From assembly GCA_024695315.1 (NCBI GenBank), contig JAILIJ010000267.1, positions 1-26,889 on the forward strand: a stretch of 26,889 bases of DNA, written 5' to 3'. Numbering within the stretch: the stretch's first letter is position 1; the number at the start of each line of letters is the position of its first letter. Shown piece by piece: positions 15,999-24,210 of the stretch. This stretch comes from Bacteroidaceae bacterium. Lineage in GTDB: Bacteria; Bacteroidota; Bacteroidia; Bacteroidales; Bacteroidaceae. A program made the translations under genes and the position numbers. A model generated the notes under the pieces. That model had not been told where the DNA came from, ran no database searches, and was given only the letters and a program-made list of their open reading frames with translations.

Positions 15999-18248
15999 TT
16001 ACCTTAAAATTGTTGCATCATATAACATAGCAACAATATCATTATTAAGTGGATAATGAAAACGTTCATAAATTCGATCGTATTCTTGCTTAAAAGTCGG
16101 TTTCGGCTTTTGTGTATCTTTTATCCATTGGTTCGATGCTATCTTTAACATTTCATGTGCACTTACATAATTTTCTTCTTTAATGAAAATGAAAGAAGAC
16201 AATATGGATTCTTCATAATTGTCGGTGCCCATTATCATTTCAGAAACTTTGTCTGTATTTTGCATGCTTAGTAAACAATCAATAATAAGATTTTTTATAC
16301 CATTGTATTCTGCATTAAGATAGTAAACCTTATATGCGTATTTTAATGCTTCTTCATCTTTATTGCATTTATGATATGCTGTGGCCAAAGCAAATAAATA
16401 TTTATTATTGTTTGGGTCACTTTCTATAAGTTGTATTAATGGTTCGAGTGCTGTATCGTAACAGTTTTCTTTTAGGCACATGTCTGCTAAATGGTACAAT
16501 GTCCATTTCGAGTTTGGTTGATATAAATTTGCTTTTTGAAAGTAGGTTATAGCTTGTTTATAATTACCAATTTTTTCACAACAGAACCCTCTTCTTTGAT
16601 AGTATGATGCTGATTGTATATTCGAATCATATAGTAATTCATAAATTTTGTCTGAATCATTATACCACTCATTTCTCATTAAAAATTCCGCAAGATTAAA
16701 CAATTTATCATGGTAATTATTTAAAAAGTGATATTGTTGACATTCTGATGGTATGAATTTTGCAGAGATAGATTTCCCTTCAACATTTATTTCTTTTTTG
16801 AAGGGATTGTAGAATTGGTTATTATATGAGTAGAGATTAAAGAAACGGTACAAATCAAATATGTAGTGTCGTCCTGTTTCTTGTGCAAGCTTTTGGGGAT
16901 TATTGGAATTAGAATTTTTAAAAGCATTTTCTATATCTTGATTTTCTACTTGTTCATCTAATTGGGCATCGATGGACATTTTTGCAAGGTCACCTAATCC
17001 AATAATGCTCATGCAAAATGAATATTTATCGCTATTACAGAAAGGTGCATTGTTAAGCAATACTTTAATCATTTTGTTATTTGTATTCTCTACCATTTTG
17101 TTATATTTCGAAAGTGGTTCTATGTTTTTGTCAAATGGATAGAACCAGTGAGCTATAGGGCGGAAAAAATCATAGTTTTTCATATGTCTGAAAGAACTCA
17201 TATAGATGTCAGCTCCTTCCTTACACATTTTTTTCATTTCATTGATTTTTTTTTCAGCCTTTACTTCTATATTTATGTCCGTCCATTCTGGATTTTCTCC
17301 ATTTTGAACAAATCCTTCCTTAAAATTAATATTACTTTGGCTGTTTTTGAATTTGTTTCCTTGCATAATATTTGGAAGAATATCGTTATTCATTTTTGAT
17401 GTTATTTTATCGGTAATGCAACTATATTGCAATTGTGTAATTGTAAAAAAGAAATCATCGATAAATTGTGTATCATTTTTGTAGTTATTTATTCTTTCTG
17501 TAATTTCTGGATATCTGTTGGAAATCCTTTTGTCGTATAATTTTAGTATTATTGCGATTCCAATAATTGAGCGCATTCTGTGCTCATTATTTTGTGCTAA
17601 TAGGTATGCATCAAAAAGAGTATTTATTTTTTTTATATCGAAATATTCCAAAAGTGATAGTGTGACAGCAGAGATCAAAAGTGAGATTTCGAAAGAAAAT
17701 TCTTTTGGGTTTGCTAAAAACAAATTTACGGCTTCATAGTCACTATTTGTCCATTGGTCACTAGTCCATATGAAATTGAAAAAATCGATACGATTTATTT
17801 CTATTTCTTCTTTAAACTTTTGTATTGTTTTGGCGTTGTTTTTATTATAATTTGAATTGTTAGAATCTTCAAGAGCTTTTAATTCCTGTGTATAAATAGT
17901 AAATTTTTCCAGTATAGTACTAATGTTTTTTTCTCTATTTATTTTGTTGAATGTGGAAACATAAAGGTCGTCTTCATTATTTTTTAATCTATATAATCTA
18001 TCAGCCTTATCGTTTATTGATAATAAATCTGTTTGCAGTTTAAGCCTTTCTTTTTTGGATTCTTTGCTTATATAGTTTTGTAGCATAAAATCAAGCATAG
18101 AATTATACGAATACTCAATTTTTTCGAGAGTATTATTCAAATCCCAATTACCAATAGAATCGACTCTTTGTTTAAGAAGTTCGAGACTATCTGCTATAGT
18201 GTTAAGTTCAATAAGATTAGATAATATTTTTTCTGATGCTGGATCCAT
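15999..18248 (-). CDS. Large TPR-repeat protein, function unknown
   Basis: This 749-residue protein lacks a signal peptide and obvious membrane segments, so it is probably cytoplasmic. Residues 1-150 are highly charged and likely helical or coiled coil. A central region (about 150-540) is helical and unlike any family I know. Tetratricopeptide repeats are clear at about 545-655, for example YYQRRGFCCEKIGNYKQAI followed by two further 34-residue units. The composition is rich in Asn, Lys, Ile and Tyr. It sits between a lipoprotein (19 bases upstream) and the helicase (six bases downstream), so the three are probably co-transcribed. TPRs suggest a scaffold role, and the helicase is the obvious partner candidate. 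Start choice is supported by the short gap to the upstream gene. Confidence 0.85.
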   Translation of the reverse strand: MDPASEKILSNLIELNTIADSLELLKQRVDSIGNWDLNNTLEKIEYSYNSMLDFMLQNYISKESKKERLKLQTDLLSINDKADRLYRLKNNEDDLYVSTFNKINREKNISTILEKFTIYTQELKALEDSNNSNYNKNNAKTIQKFKEEIEINRIDFFNFIWTSDQWTNSDYEAVNLFLANPKEFSFEISLLISAVTLSLLEYFDIKKINTLFDAYLLAQNNEHRMRSIIGIAIILKLYDKRISNRYPEITERINNYKNDTQFIDDFFFTITQLQYSCITDKITSKMNNDILPNIMQGNKFKNSQSNINFKEGFVQNGENPEWTDINIEVKAEKKINEMKKMCKEGADIYMSSFRHMKNYDFFRPIAHWFYPFDKNIEPLSKYNKMVENTNNKMIKVLLNNAPFCNSDKYSFCMSIIGLGDLAKMSIDAQLDEQVENQDIENAFKNSNSNNPQKLAQETGRHYIFDLYRFFNLYSYNNQFYNPFKKEINVEGKSISAKFIPSECQQYHFLNNYHDKLFNLAEFLMRNEWYNDSDKIYELLYDSNIQSASYYQRRGFCCEKIGNYKQAITYFQKANLYQPNSKWTLYHLADMCLKENCYDTALEPLIQLIESDPNNNKYLFALATAYHKCNKDEEALKYAYKVYYLNAEYNGIKNLIIDCLLSMQNTDKVSEMIMGTDNYEESILSSFIFIKEENYVSAHEMLKIASNQWIKDTQKPKPTFKQEYDRIYERFHYPLNNDIVAMLYDATILR

Positions 18249-18267
18249 AGATAGAAAAAAGTCGAGA

Positions 18268-19224
18268 TTATTTAATTTTTAAGAAAGTACTGTCGATTAA
18301 TTCGTCATATTGAGCCATTTTTTTTATGAGTTGTCTATTTTTGGCCCATATGGCTGTATTGTATATTGTTTTTTGTGATGGCATAGAAGCAAGATTATAT
18401 TTTTGAAATGACAGAATACTATCAGGTATTTGTTCTTTAGTATTATATGGTAGATATTCTAAGATATTTTCTTTTCCAGCTTCTGTAATTTTATTTAATT
18501 TTTGAACTGCTATATTGTAGCCAATAACTAATTTTTTTATTTCATCTTTTTTTAGTTTTATTGTGCTATCATTGAATACTACAGCTGAGTTATTCCCGCA
18601 AAGTTGATAAGCAGAAATATGTCTTGTTCCTCTATGTGCAACAGATGCTGTAGCGTATGGTTCTGGTAGAATAGCCCCGTCAAACTGGTTATTGTTAACC
18701 ATCTTGCATCTAAGTGATAAATTATTAATTTGTGGCTTGTTAAGTTCCCATCGTTCAAGTTTTGCAGAATCCATTATTCTATCGGCAAAGTAGTCTACTG
18801 CTGAATTTCTTGTTATAGCAATAATTTTTTCTTTAAGACTAGAAATTTGTTTTATTCGAGCTGAATATGCTGTAATGAGATATAGGCGTAAATCTGTGCT
18901 CATTATGATTTTTATTGAGTCACCATTAGAACGCCAAATATTAGCTTTGACAATATCGCTAATAATGCCATCTGCCTTTCCGTTTTTAAAAGCGGTATCG
19001 CAGTCCATAGCAGATTCGTAAGTGTTTAGTTTTATTTTTAATCCTAAAGAATCGAATATTCCCATTGTATCGGCATAGTAAAATGGAATATTATCCATAG
19101 TAGGCAATAGGGCTATAGATATAGCTGATGTGTCGATATTTTTTTTATTTGTTTTATTGTTACATGAGTATACAAATAAACAAATTGAGATAAATATTAT
19201 ATTGAAGTATGGAATTTTTTTCAT
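18268..19224 (-). CDS. ABC substrate-binding-like lipoprotein (NMT1/SsuA type), orphan
   Basis: This 318-residue lipoprotein has a hydrophobic leader ending in LFVYSC (Cys21). The mature part resembles a type II periplasmic binding protein of the NMT1/SsuA group. It begins with ISIALLPTMDNIPFYYA and an early GIFDSLGLKIKL, then FKNGKADGIISDIVKA, and later QFDGAILPEPYATA, the typical hinge-side PEP motif. Those families bind thiamine precursors, sulfonates or similar small ligands for an ABC importer. No permease or ATPase gene is adjacent; instead a TPR protein and a helicase follow. The ligand is unknown. It may serve a transporter elsewhere or act as a sensor. Confidence 0.75.
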   Translation of the reverse strand: MKKIPYFNIIFISICLFVYSCNNKTNKKNIDTSAISIALLPTMDNIPFYYADTMGIFDSLGLKIKLNTYESAMDCDTAFKNGKADGIISDIVKANIWRSNGDSIKIIMSTDLRLYLITAYSARIKQISSLKEKIIAITRNSAVDYFADRIMDSAKLERWELNKPQINNLSLRCKMVNNNQFDGAILPEPYATASVAHRGTRHISAYQLCGNNSAVVFNDSTIKLKKDEIKKLVIGYNIAVQKLNKITEAGKENILEYLPYNTKEQIPDSILSFQKYNLASMPSQKTIYNTAIWAKNRQLIKKMAQYDELIDSTFLKIK

Positions 19225-19279
19225 TGAACTTTTTAGAAGGAATATTGATTGTGAAGTAGGGCACTAACTGAAAAATTAA

Positions 19280-19326
19280 AATGACAACTTGCCTTTCGCC
19301 GATGTGGTTCCTGACAAGCTGTCATT
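19280..19326 (-). terminator. Likely pgk terminator hairpin
   Basis: In the minus-strand RNA, AAUGACAGCUUG pairs with CAAGUUGUCAUU (12 pairs, one G-U) around a 23-base loop, and is followed by UUUAAUUUUU. On the plus strand the same position would be an A-C mismatch, so the fold is specific to the pgk strand. Confidence 0.65.
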
Positions 19327-19336
19327 ATATATCATA

Positions 19337-19367
19337 GACTTAGTTGAAATATATTTCGTTCTAAGTC
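19337..19367 (-). other. Second hairpin directly downstream of pgk
   Basis: GACTTAG/CTAAGTC (7 bp) encloses an inner GAAAT/ATTTC stem, all within 40 bases of the pgk stop. No strong T-run follows. It may protect the mRNA 3' end or assist termination with the next hairpin. Confidence 0.5.
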
Positions 19368-19376
19368 ATATGGGTT

Positions 19377-20648
19377 TTACTTTTCTCCAACTACAGCAGC
19401 GATACCTGGAAGAACCTTACCCTCGATAGCCTCAAGAAGAGCACCACCACCAGTAGAGATATAAGATACTTTGTCAGCAAGTCCGAACTTGTTTACACAA
19501 GCTACAGAGTCACCACCACCGATGAGAGAGAATGCACCTTCAGCTGTTGCCTTAGCAATAGCTTCACCGATAGCCTTAGAACCAGCAGTAAAGTCTTCAC
19601 ACTCGAAACATCCTGCAGGACCGTTCCAAAGGATAGTCTTAGCACCCTTGATAGCGTTTGCGAACTTTTCACGGCTAACAGGACCTGCATCAAGACCTTC
19701 GTATTCAGCTGGGATATTGCTTGAGTTGAAAGTTTCAATCTTAGCACCTGGTTTAACTGAGAAAGTTGAGAAGTCGTAACCTGTACAACATACAGAATCG
19801 TCACCGAGTACAAGCTCAACACCGTTCTTCTTTGCGAGTTCCTCAACGTTGCGAGCTACATCAAGTTTGTCAAGCTCTACGATAGAACCACCAATCTCAC
19901 CACCATGAGCCTTAGCAAAAGTATAAGTCATACCACCACAGAGGATGAGCTTATCAACCTTTCCAAGAAGATTTTCTATGATACCAATCTTTGAAGAGAC
20001 CTTAGAACCACCCATGATAGCAACGAATGGGCGCTCAATATTGTTGAGGACTGCGTCTACAGCCTTAACTTCCTTCTCCATGAGAAGACCGAGCATAACA
20101 TCCTTCTTGTCGAAGTAGTCAGCGATTACGGCAGTAGAAGCGTGTTTGCGGTGAGCAGTACCGAATGCGTCCATAACCCAGCAGTCAGCGTAAGAAGCAA
20201 GCTTCTTAGCGAAATCCTTCTGCTTAGCTTTCATTTCCTTTTTAGCTGCTTCGTATGCAGGATCTTCCTTATCGATACCTACAGGCTTTCCTTCCTCTTC
20301 AGGATAGTAGCGAAGATTCTCAAGAAGAAGAACTTCACCAGCCTTAAGAGCAGCAGCCTGTGCGTCTGCTTTCTGGCAGTCATCAGCGAACTGTACAGGA
20401 ACACCAAGAGCAGCGCTTACAGCAGGAACGATCTGCTTGAGTGAGAGTTCAGGTTTAACCTTTCCCTTTGGCTTACCCATGTGTGACATGATGATAAGAG
20501 CGCCACCTTTTTCAAGGATAAGCTTAAGTGTAGGAAGAGCACCCTTGATACGAGTGTCGTCAGTAATCTTACCATCCTGAAGTGGAACGTTGAAATCCAC
20601 ACGTACTATTGCCTTCTTACCAGAGAAGTCATAATCTTGAATATTCAT
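19377..20648 (-). CDS. pgk: Phosphoglycerate kinase
   Basis: Pgk makes ATP and 3-phosphoglycerate from 1,3-bisphosphoglycerate in glycolysis. The 423-residue protein carries RVDFNVP (16-22), SHMGKPKG (55-62), LENLRYYPEEEG (109-120), MGGSKVSSKI (212-221), LWNGPAGCFE (340-349) and GGGDSVA (377-383). The insert at about 122-150 (Asp/Lys/Ala-rich) makes it slightly longer than E. coli Pgk. Codons are strongly biased and less AT-rich than those of the neighbouring AT-rich genes, as expected for an abundant enzyme. It has its own -7 box and is followed by two hairpins, so it is probably monocistronic. Confidence 0.98.
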   Translation of the reverse strand: MNIQDYDFSGKKAIVRVDFNVPLQDGKITDDTRIKGALPTLKLILEKGGALIIMSHMGKPKGKVKPELSLKQIVPAVSAALGVPVQFADDCQKADAQAAALKAGEVLLLENLRYYPEEEGKPVGIDKEDPAYEAAKKEMKAKQKDFAKKLASYADCWVMDAFGTAHRKHASTAVIADYFDKKDVMLGLLMEKEVKAVDAVLNNIERPFVAIMGGSKVSSKIGIIENLLGKVDKLILCGGMTYTFAKAHGGEIGGSIVELDKLDVARNVEELAKKNGVELVLGDDSVCCTGYDFSTFSVKPGAKIETFNSSNIPAEYEGLDAGPVSREKFANAIKGAKTILWNGPAGCFECEDFTAGSKAIGEAIAKATAEGAFSLIGGGDSVACVNKFGLADKVSYISTGGGALLEAIEGKVLPGIAAVVGEK

Positions 20649-20721
20649 AAGTCTTTTTTGTTAAAAAATAAATATTTAATTTTTATTTGATGATATTCGT
20701 TTTAGATTAAAAATAAGTCTG

Positions 20722-20736
20722 TAGATATTATATCTA
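20722..20736. repeat. Inverted repeat near the pgk transcription start
   Basis: TAGATAT-T-ATATCTA is a perfect 7-1-7 inverted repeat lying about 14 bases downstream of the pgk -7 box. It could be an operator or a short 5' stem; nothing identifies a regulator. Confidence 0.4.
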
Positions 20737-20749
20737 TACAAACTAAGCG

Positions 20750-20757
20750 CAAAGATA
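20750..20757 (-). promoter_or_regulatory. pgk -7 promoter element
   Basis: TATCTTTG on the minus strand matches the Bacteroidota -7 consensus TAnnTTTG. The only nearby TTTG (20785-20788) is 27 bases away, longer than the usual 19-21, so the -33 element is uncertain. Confidence 0.55.
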
Positions 20758-20778
20758 ATAAAAAGTCTTCTAATAGAA

Positions 20779-21429
20779 TTAAATCAAAGGATTTTTTTTC
20801 TTGAAAAAAGCACATAAGTCTTTGATTTCACATTTTTCACACTTTGGTTTTCGAGATTGACAAATGTATCTTCCATGTAGAAGAAGCCAATGGTGTGCTT
20901 TTGGAATAATATCTTTTGGAAAATGTTTGATAAGTTCCATTTCTACAGAATAAGGGGTGGTACATTTTTCAGATACCAATCCTAGTCGATGGCTAACCCT
21001 GAAAATATGTGTATCAACAGCCATGGCAGCTTTATTCCAAATTACGGCCTGTATAACATTTGCAGTTTTTCGTCCTACTCCAGGCAGCTTAATTAAGTCA
21101 TCCATATTGTCAGGAACTTCACCATGATGTTTTTCTAAAAGCATTTTTGCCATTTCCACAAGGTGTTTTGCCTTATTATTTGGATAGCTAATGCTTTTTA
21201 TGTATTCGTATATTACCTCAGGTGTAGCTTCTGCCATAACCTCTGCATTAGGGTAGTCGAGGAATAGTTGTGGAGTAATCAGATTTACTCTTTTGTCTGT
21301 GCATTGTGCTGAAAGTATTACAGCCACAAGTAATTGGAACGGATTATTATAGTTCAGTTCCGTTTCCACCTCAGGCATTGTTCTTTCGAAGTATTCGATT
21401 ATTTTGTCGTATTTATCTTGTTTTTTCAT
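20779..21429 (-). CDS. nth: Endonuclease III
   Basis: Nth is a bifunctional base excision repair glycosylase/AP lyase for oxidised pyrimidines. The 216-residue protein has the helix-hairpin-helix LPGVGRKTANV (115-125) with catalytic Lys121 and the catalytic Asp139 in MAVDTHIFRV. The 4Fe-4S ligands C190, C197, C200 and C206 have the standard C-X6-C-X2-C-X5-C spacing. It starts six bases after the TIGR02757 gene and is probably co-transcribed with it. Confidence 0.97.
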   Translation of the reverse strand: MKKQDKYDKIIEYFERTMPEVETELNYNNPFQLLVAVILSAQCTDKRVNLITPQLFLDYPNAEVMAEATPEVIYEYIKSISYPNNKAKHLVEMAKMLLEKHHGEVPDNMDDLIKLPGVGRKTANVIQAVIWNKAAMAVDTHIFRVSHRLGLVSEKCTTPYSVEMELIKHFPKDIIPKAHHWLLLHGRYICQSRKPKCEKCEIKDLCAFFKKKNPLI

Positions 21430-21435
21430 CTAATT

Positions 21436-22170
21436 TTAGTCATTTTCGTGGTCGGCCAAAGTCATTAGAGCAATATCATATTTTAGTGGATCTTCAGAGT
21501 CCCATGATTTGAATATATTTGTTAATTCCACACATGCTTTCCATGTAGGTCTTTTATTTTTTAATATACTTTGTGTCTGTTGCATAACATGCACATCCAT
21601 AATTGCATAAAGATCCTTATTAGAGCGTGACTTCCACAAACCAAGGTCTGGCGAATTAGTCCTTGTCATCCATCGTATATACATACAAATTCTTTTGCAT
21701 GCAGATTTGTTCATGCTACCTACTTTAGCCGGTTGTAACCATTGACTAATAATTTCTATTACTTCTTTTGTTGTTTTACCTTCGAATATTTCTTCTAGAG
21801 TATTATAACCTTGTATTGCGGTGTTTATATTTCTGCAAACAGCCTTGAATGTGGGAACGTTAAGTGTTCTGTACACGCATTCATTTTTCGCGTTTTGGTA
21901 GCTCATTTCATAGCTCCCCATATTTATGAATTTAGCTGGATGCCAGTGCATTTCATCTTTAATCATATGAAGGGCAGTAGGACAGATTACTTTCCTTGAG
22001 CCCCATGTAATCATAGCAACAAAAAGAGCACCTAATTCAATGTCAAGTTGGTTTTGTGTATGTTCTAAAAGTTGGTATACGACTCCACAGGGGTCAACCT
22101 GTTTGAAACGTTCAAAATCAAACGTTTCATCGTACATTTTATCCAATAAATCTTTTGTAATGGTAGCCAT
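21436..22170 (-). CDS. TIGR02757/DUF2400 family protein
   Basis: This is a 244-residue protein beginning MATITKDLLDKMYDE. I recognise it as the TIGR02757 (DUF2400) family, known from Bacteroidota and some other bacteria and of unknown function. Conserved-looking blocks are DPCGVVYQLL, GALFVAMITWGSRKV and the Trp-rich CKRICMYIRWMTR followed by DLGLWKS. An ATG 36 bases further upstream (22206) is also in frame but lies within the stem of the nadE terminator, so I chose the ATG at 22170. The pairing with nth six bases downstream suggests a link with DNA repair, but that is context only. Confidence 0.85.
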   Translation of the reverse strand: MATITKDLLDKMYDETFDFERFKQVDPCGVVYQLLEHTQNQLDIELGALFVAMITWGSRKVICPTALHMIKDEMHWHPAKFINMGSYEMSYQNAKNECVYRTLNVPTFKAVCRNINTAIQGYNTLEEIFEGKTTKEVIEIISQWLQPAKVGSMNKSACKRICMYIRWMTRTNSPDLGLWKSRSNKDLYAIMDVHVMQQTQSILKNKRPTWKACVELTNIFKSWDSEDPLKYDIALMTLADHEND

Positions 22171-22180
22171 ATAAAATGTA

Positions 22181-22207
22181 TAAAAGTGAGGATTAAAAAT
22201 CCTCACT
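22181..22207 (-). terminator. Intrinsic terminator after nadE
   Basis: AGTGAGGATT and AATCCTCACT (22185-22194 with 22198-22207) form a perfect 10-bp stem with a three-base loop. On the minus strand it is followed by TTTATACATTTTAT. It starts 16 bases past the nadE stop. Confidence 0.75.
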
Positions 22208-22222
22208 ATTTACTATAATATA

Positions 22223-24196
22223 TTATAATTCTTCACATTCTTTAACCCACATGGCGTAACTTGCATCAGATGGCATTCTCCAATCGCCACGAGGGCTAAG
22301 GCTAACACTTCCGACTTTAGGTCCATCAGGTAGACATGAGCGCTTAAACTGTTGGGTAAAGAAACGTCTGCAAAATGTTGTTAACCATTTTTTTATTGTT
22401 TCTTCATTATATTTACCTACAGTCATTTGTGTTTCTTGCTCATTATTATATGTCTGTTTAATGAAAGCTTTTTGTGCAAGATAATAAATTTTAGCAGGTC
22501 TAAATCCTAATCGAAGGAAATTATAAAGGAAGAAGTCGTGTAGTTCATAAGGTCCAACGAGGTCTTCTGTTTTCTGTTGTATATTTCCTTCGTCGTCTGC
22601 TGGAATGAGTTCTGGACTTATAGGTGTATCTACAATATCCAGAAGCGTTGCTTTTGAGTCAGGATCAACAACGCTGTTTGCAACCCATGATACCAAGTAT
22701 TTGACTAGCGTTTTTGGAATGCTACAATTTACTCCGTAGTTTGACATGTGGTCGGCATTGTATGTTGCCCATCCGAGAGCAAGTTCAGATAAATCCCCTG
22801 TTCCTACTACAAATCCCTCGAATTGGTTTGCTACATCCATGAGAATTTGAGTACGTTCTCGAGCTTGTCCATTTTCGTATGTTACATCATGAATGTTGAT
22901 GTTTTGGTCGATGTCATGGAAGTGCTGTAGACAGGCATCTTTTATGCTAATTTCTTTAAGTGTAACTCCGAGTGATTCCATCAGAGAAACAGAGTTGTTG
23001 TATGTACGTCCTGTTGTACCAAATCCTGGCATTGTGATACCTATGATGTCAGTACGATTACGTTTTAGCTTGTCCATAGTCTTAGCACAGACGAGTAGGG
23101 CGAGGGTAGAGTCGAGTCCACCAGAAATTCCGAGAACCACACATTTTGCGTTAGTGTGCACAATTCTTTTCGCCAAACCTTCAACTTGGATTTCGAAAAT
23201 TTCCTCGCAACGTTCGTCGAGTAGTTTACCTGATGGAACGAATGGATGCGGATTTATCCAACGAGTAAGTTCGAAGTCATATTTGGGGCTTATAGGTATA
23301 GTGTTAATTTCGGTAACTTCTTTGCTACGTCCTTCCATACGTATACTTTCAGCGAAAGAAGTATTTGTCCTTCGTTCAGTACGTATATGCTCAACATCGA
23401 TTTCTGAAATTATGAGTTGTTCATTTAAAGAGAATCGTTCAGATGTGGCAAGAAGCTTTCCATTTTCATATATGATTGCATTTCCTGCATATACAACATC
23501 CTGAGTTGACTCTCCGAAGCCAGCCGATGAATACACGTATCCAGCTATACATCTTGCAGATTGCTGTTGGAGCAATGAGTGAAGATATTTATTTTTGCTA
23601 ATTAATTCATTGGTTGCTGAGAGGTTGAATATAACCTCTGCACCAAGAAGTGAAAGATTGCAACTTGGTGGAATTGGTGCCCACACATCTTCGCAAATTT
23701 CTATGCCGAAGTTTACACTACTAGTTCTGAAAATGAGGTTACGACTCATCGGTACAGTCTGCGCACATAGATTGACTTGTGTATCTGGCATAGTAGCAGC
23801 AGATGCAAACCATCTTTGTTCGTAGAACTCCTTATAATTAGGTAAGAATGTTTTTGGTACTATACCAAGTATTTTTCCTCCCTGAATAACGACGGCGCAG
23901 TTGAAAAGAGACGACTGTACCTGAACAGGCATTCCAACGATAGAAATTATGTCAAGAGATCGCGTCACATCAAGCAATCTAAATAGTGCAGCTTCTGCGC
24001 TGTCTAAAAGAATTTGCTGACTGAAAAGATCCTGACATGTGTAGGATGTGATGCAAAGTTCTGGGAATGTAATTATTTCCACTCCTTTACCTTCTGCCTG
24101 AACAATGAGACTTTCTATTTGTCTCTCGTTATAATCGCAATCTGCCACCCTTAAAGATGGGATGGCAGAAGCGACTTTTATAAATCCGTAGTTCAT
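22223..24196 (-). CDS. nadE: Glutamine-dependent NAD+ synthetase
   Basis: NadE makes NAD+ from nicotinic acid adenine dinucleotide, ATP and ammonia released from glutamine. The 657-residue two-domain form has an N-terminal nitrilase-type glutaminase with the triad E46 (FPELC), K115 (VPKTFLPNY) and C168 (GIEICEDVW). The C-terminal synthetase has the pyrophosphate loop SGGLDS (358-363) and ends in a family-typical block, RGDWRMPSDASYAMW. Length matches the long NadE of Bacteroidota and Mycobacterium. It starts 14 bases after the GH43 gene and has no promoter of its own that I can see, so it may be read through from that gene, an odd pairing of a housekeeping enzyme with a secreted hydrolase. 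Confidence 0.97.
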   Translation of the reverse strand: MNYGFIKVASAIPSLRVADCDYNERQIESLIVQAEGKGVEIITFPELCITSYTCQDLFSQQILLDSAEAALFRLLDVTRSLDIISIVGMPVQVQSSLFNCAVVIQGGKILGIVPKTFLPNYKEFYEQRWFASAATMPDTQVNLCAQTVPMSRNLIFRTSSVNFGIEICEDVWAPIPPSCNLSLLGAEVIFNLSATNELISKNKYLHSLLQQQSARCIAGYVYSSAGFGESTQDVVYAGNAIIYENGKLLATSERFSLNEQLIISEIDVEHIRTERRTNTSFAESIRMEGRSKEVTEINTIPISPKYDFELTRWINPHPFVPSGKLLDERCEEIFEIQVEGLAKRIVHTNAKCVVLGISGGLDSTLALLVCAKTMDKLKRNRTDIIGITMPGFGTTGRTYNNSVSLMESLGVTLKEISIKDACLQHFHDIDQNINIHDVTYENGQARERTQILMDVANQFEGFVVGTGDLSELALGWATYNADHMSNYGVNCSIPKTLVKYLVSWVANSVVDPDSKATLLDIVDTPISPELIPADDEGNIQQKTEDLVGPYELHDFFLYNFLRLGFRPAKIYYLAQKAFIKQTYNNEQETQMTVGKYNEETIKKWLTTFCRRFFTQQFKRSCLPDGPKVGSVSLSPRGDWRMPSDASYAMWVKECEEL

Positions 24197-24210
24197 TATC
24201 TTGTAATTTA

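Noticed and set aside
22171..22206. Upstream ATG extension of the TIGR02757 gene
   Set aside because: It lies within the nadE terminator stem, and the ATG at 22170 gives a better N-terminus.
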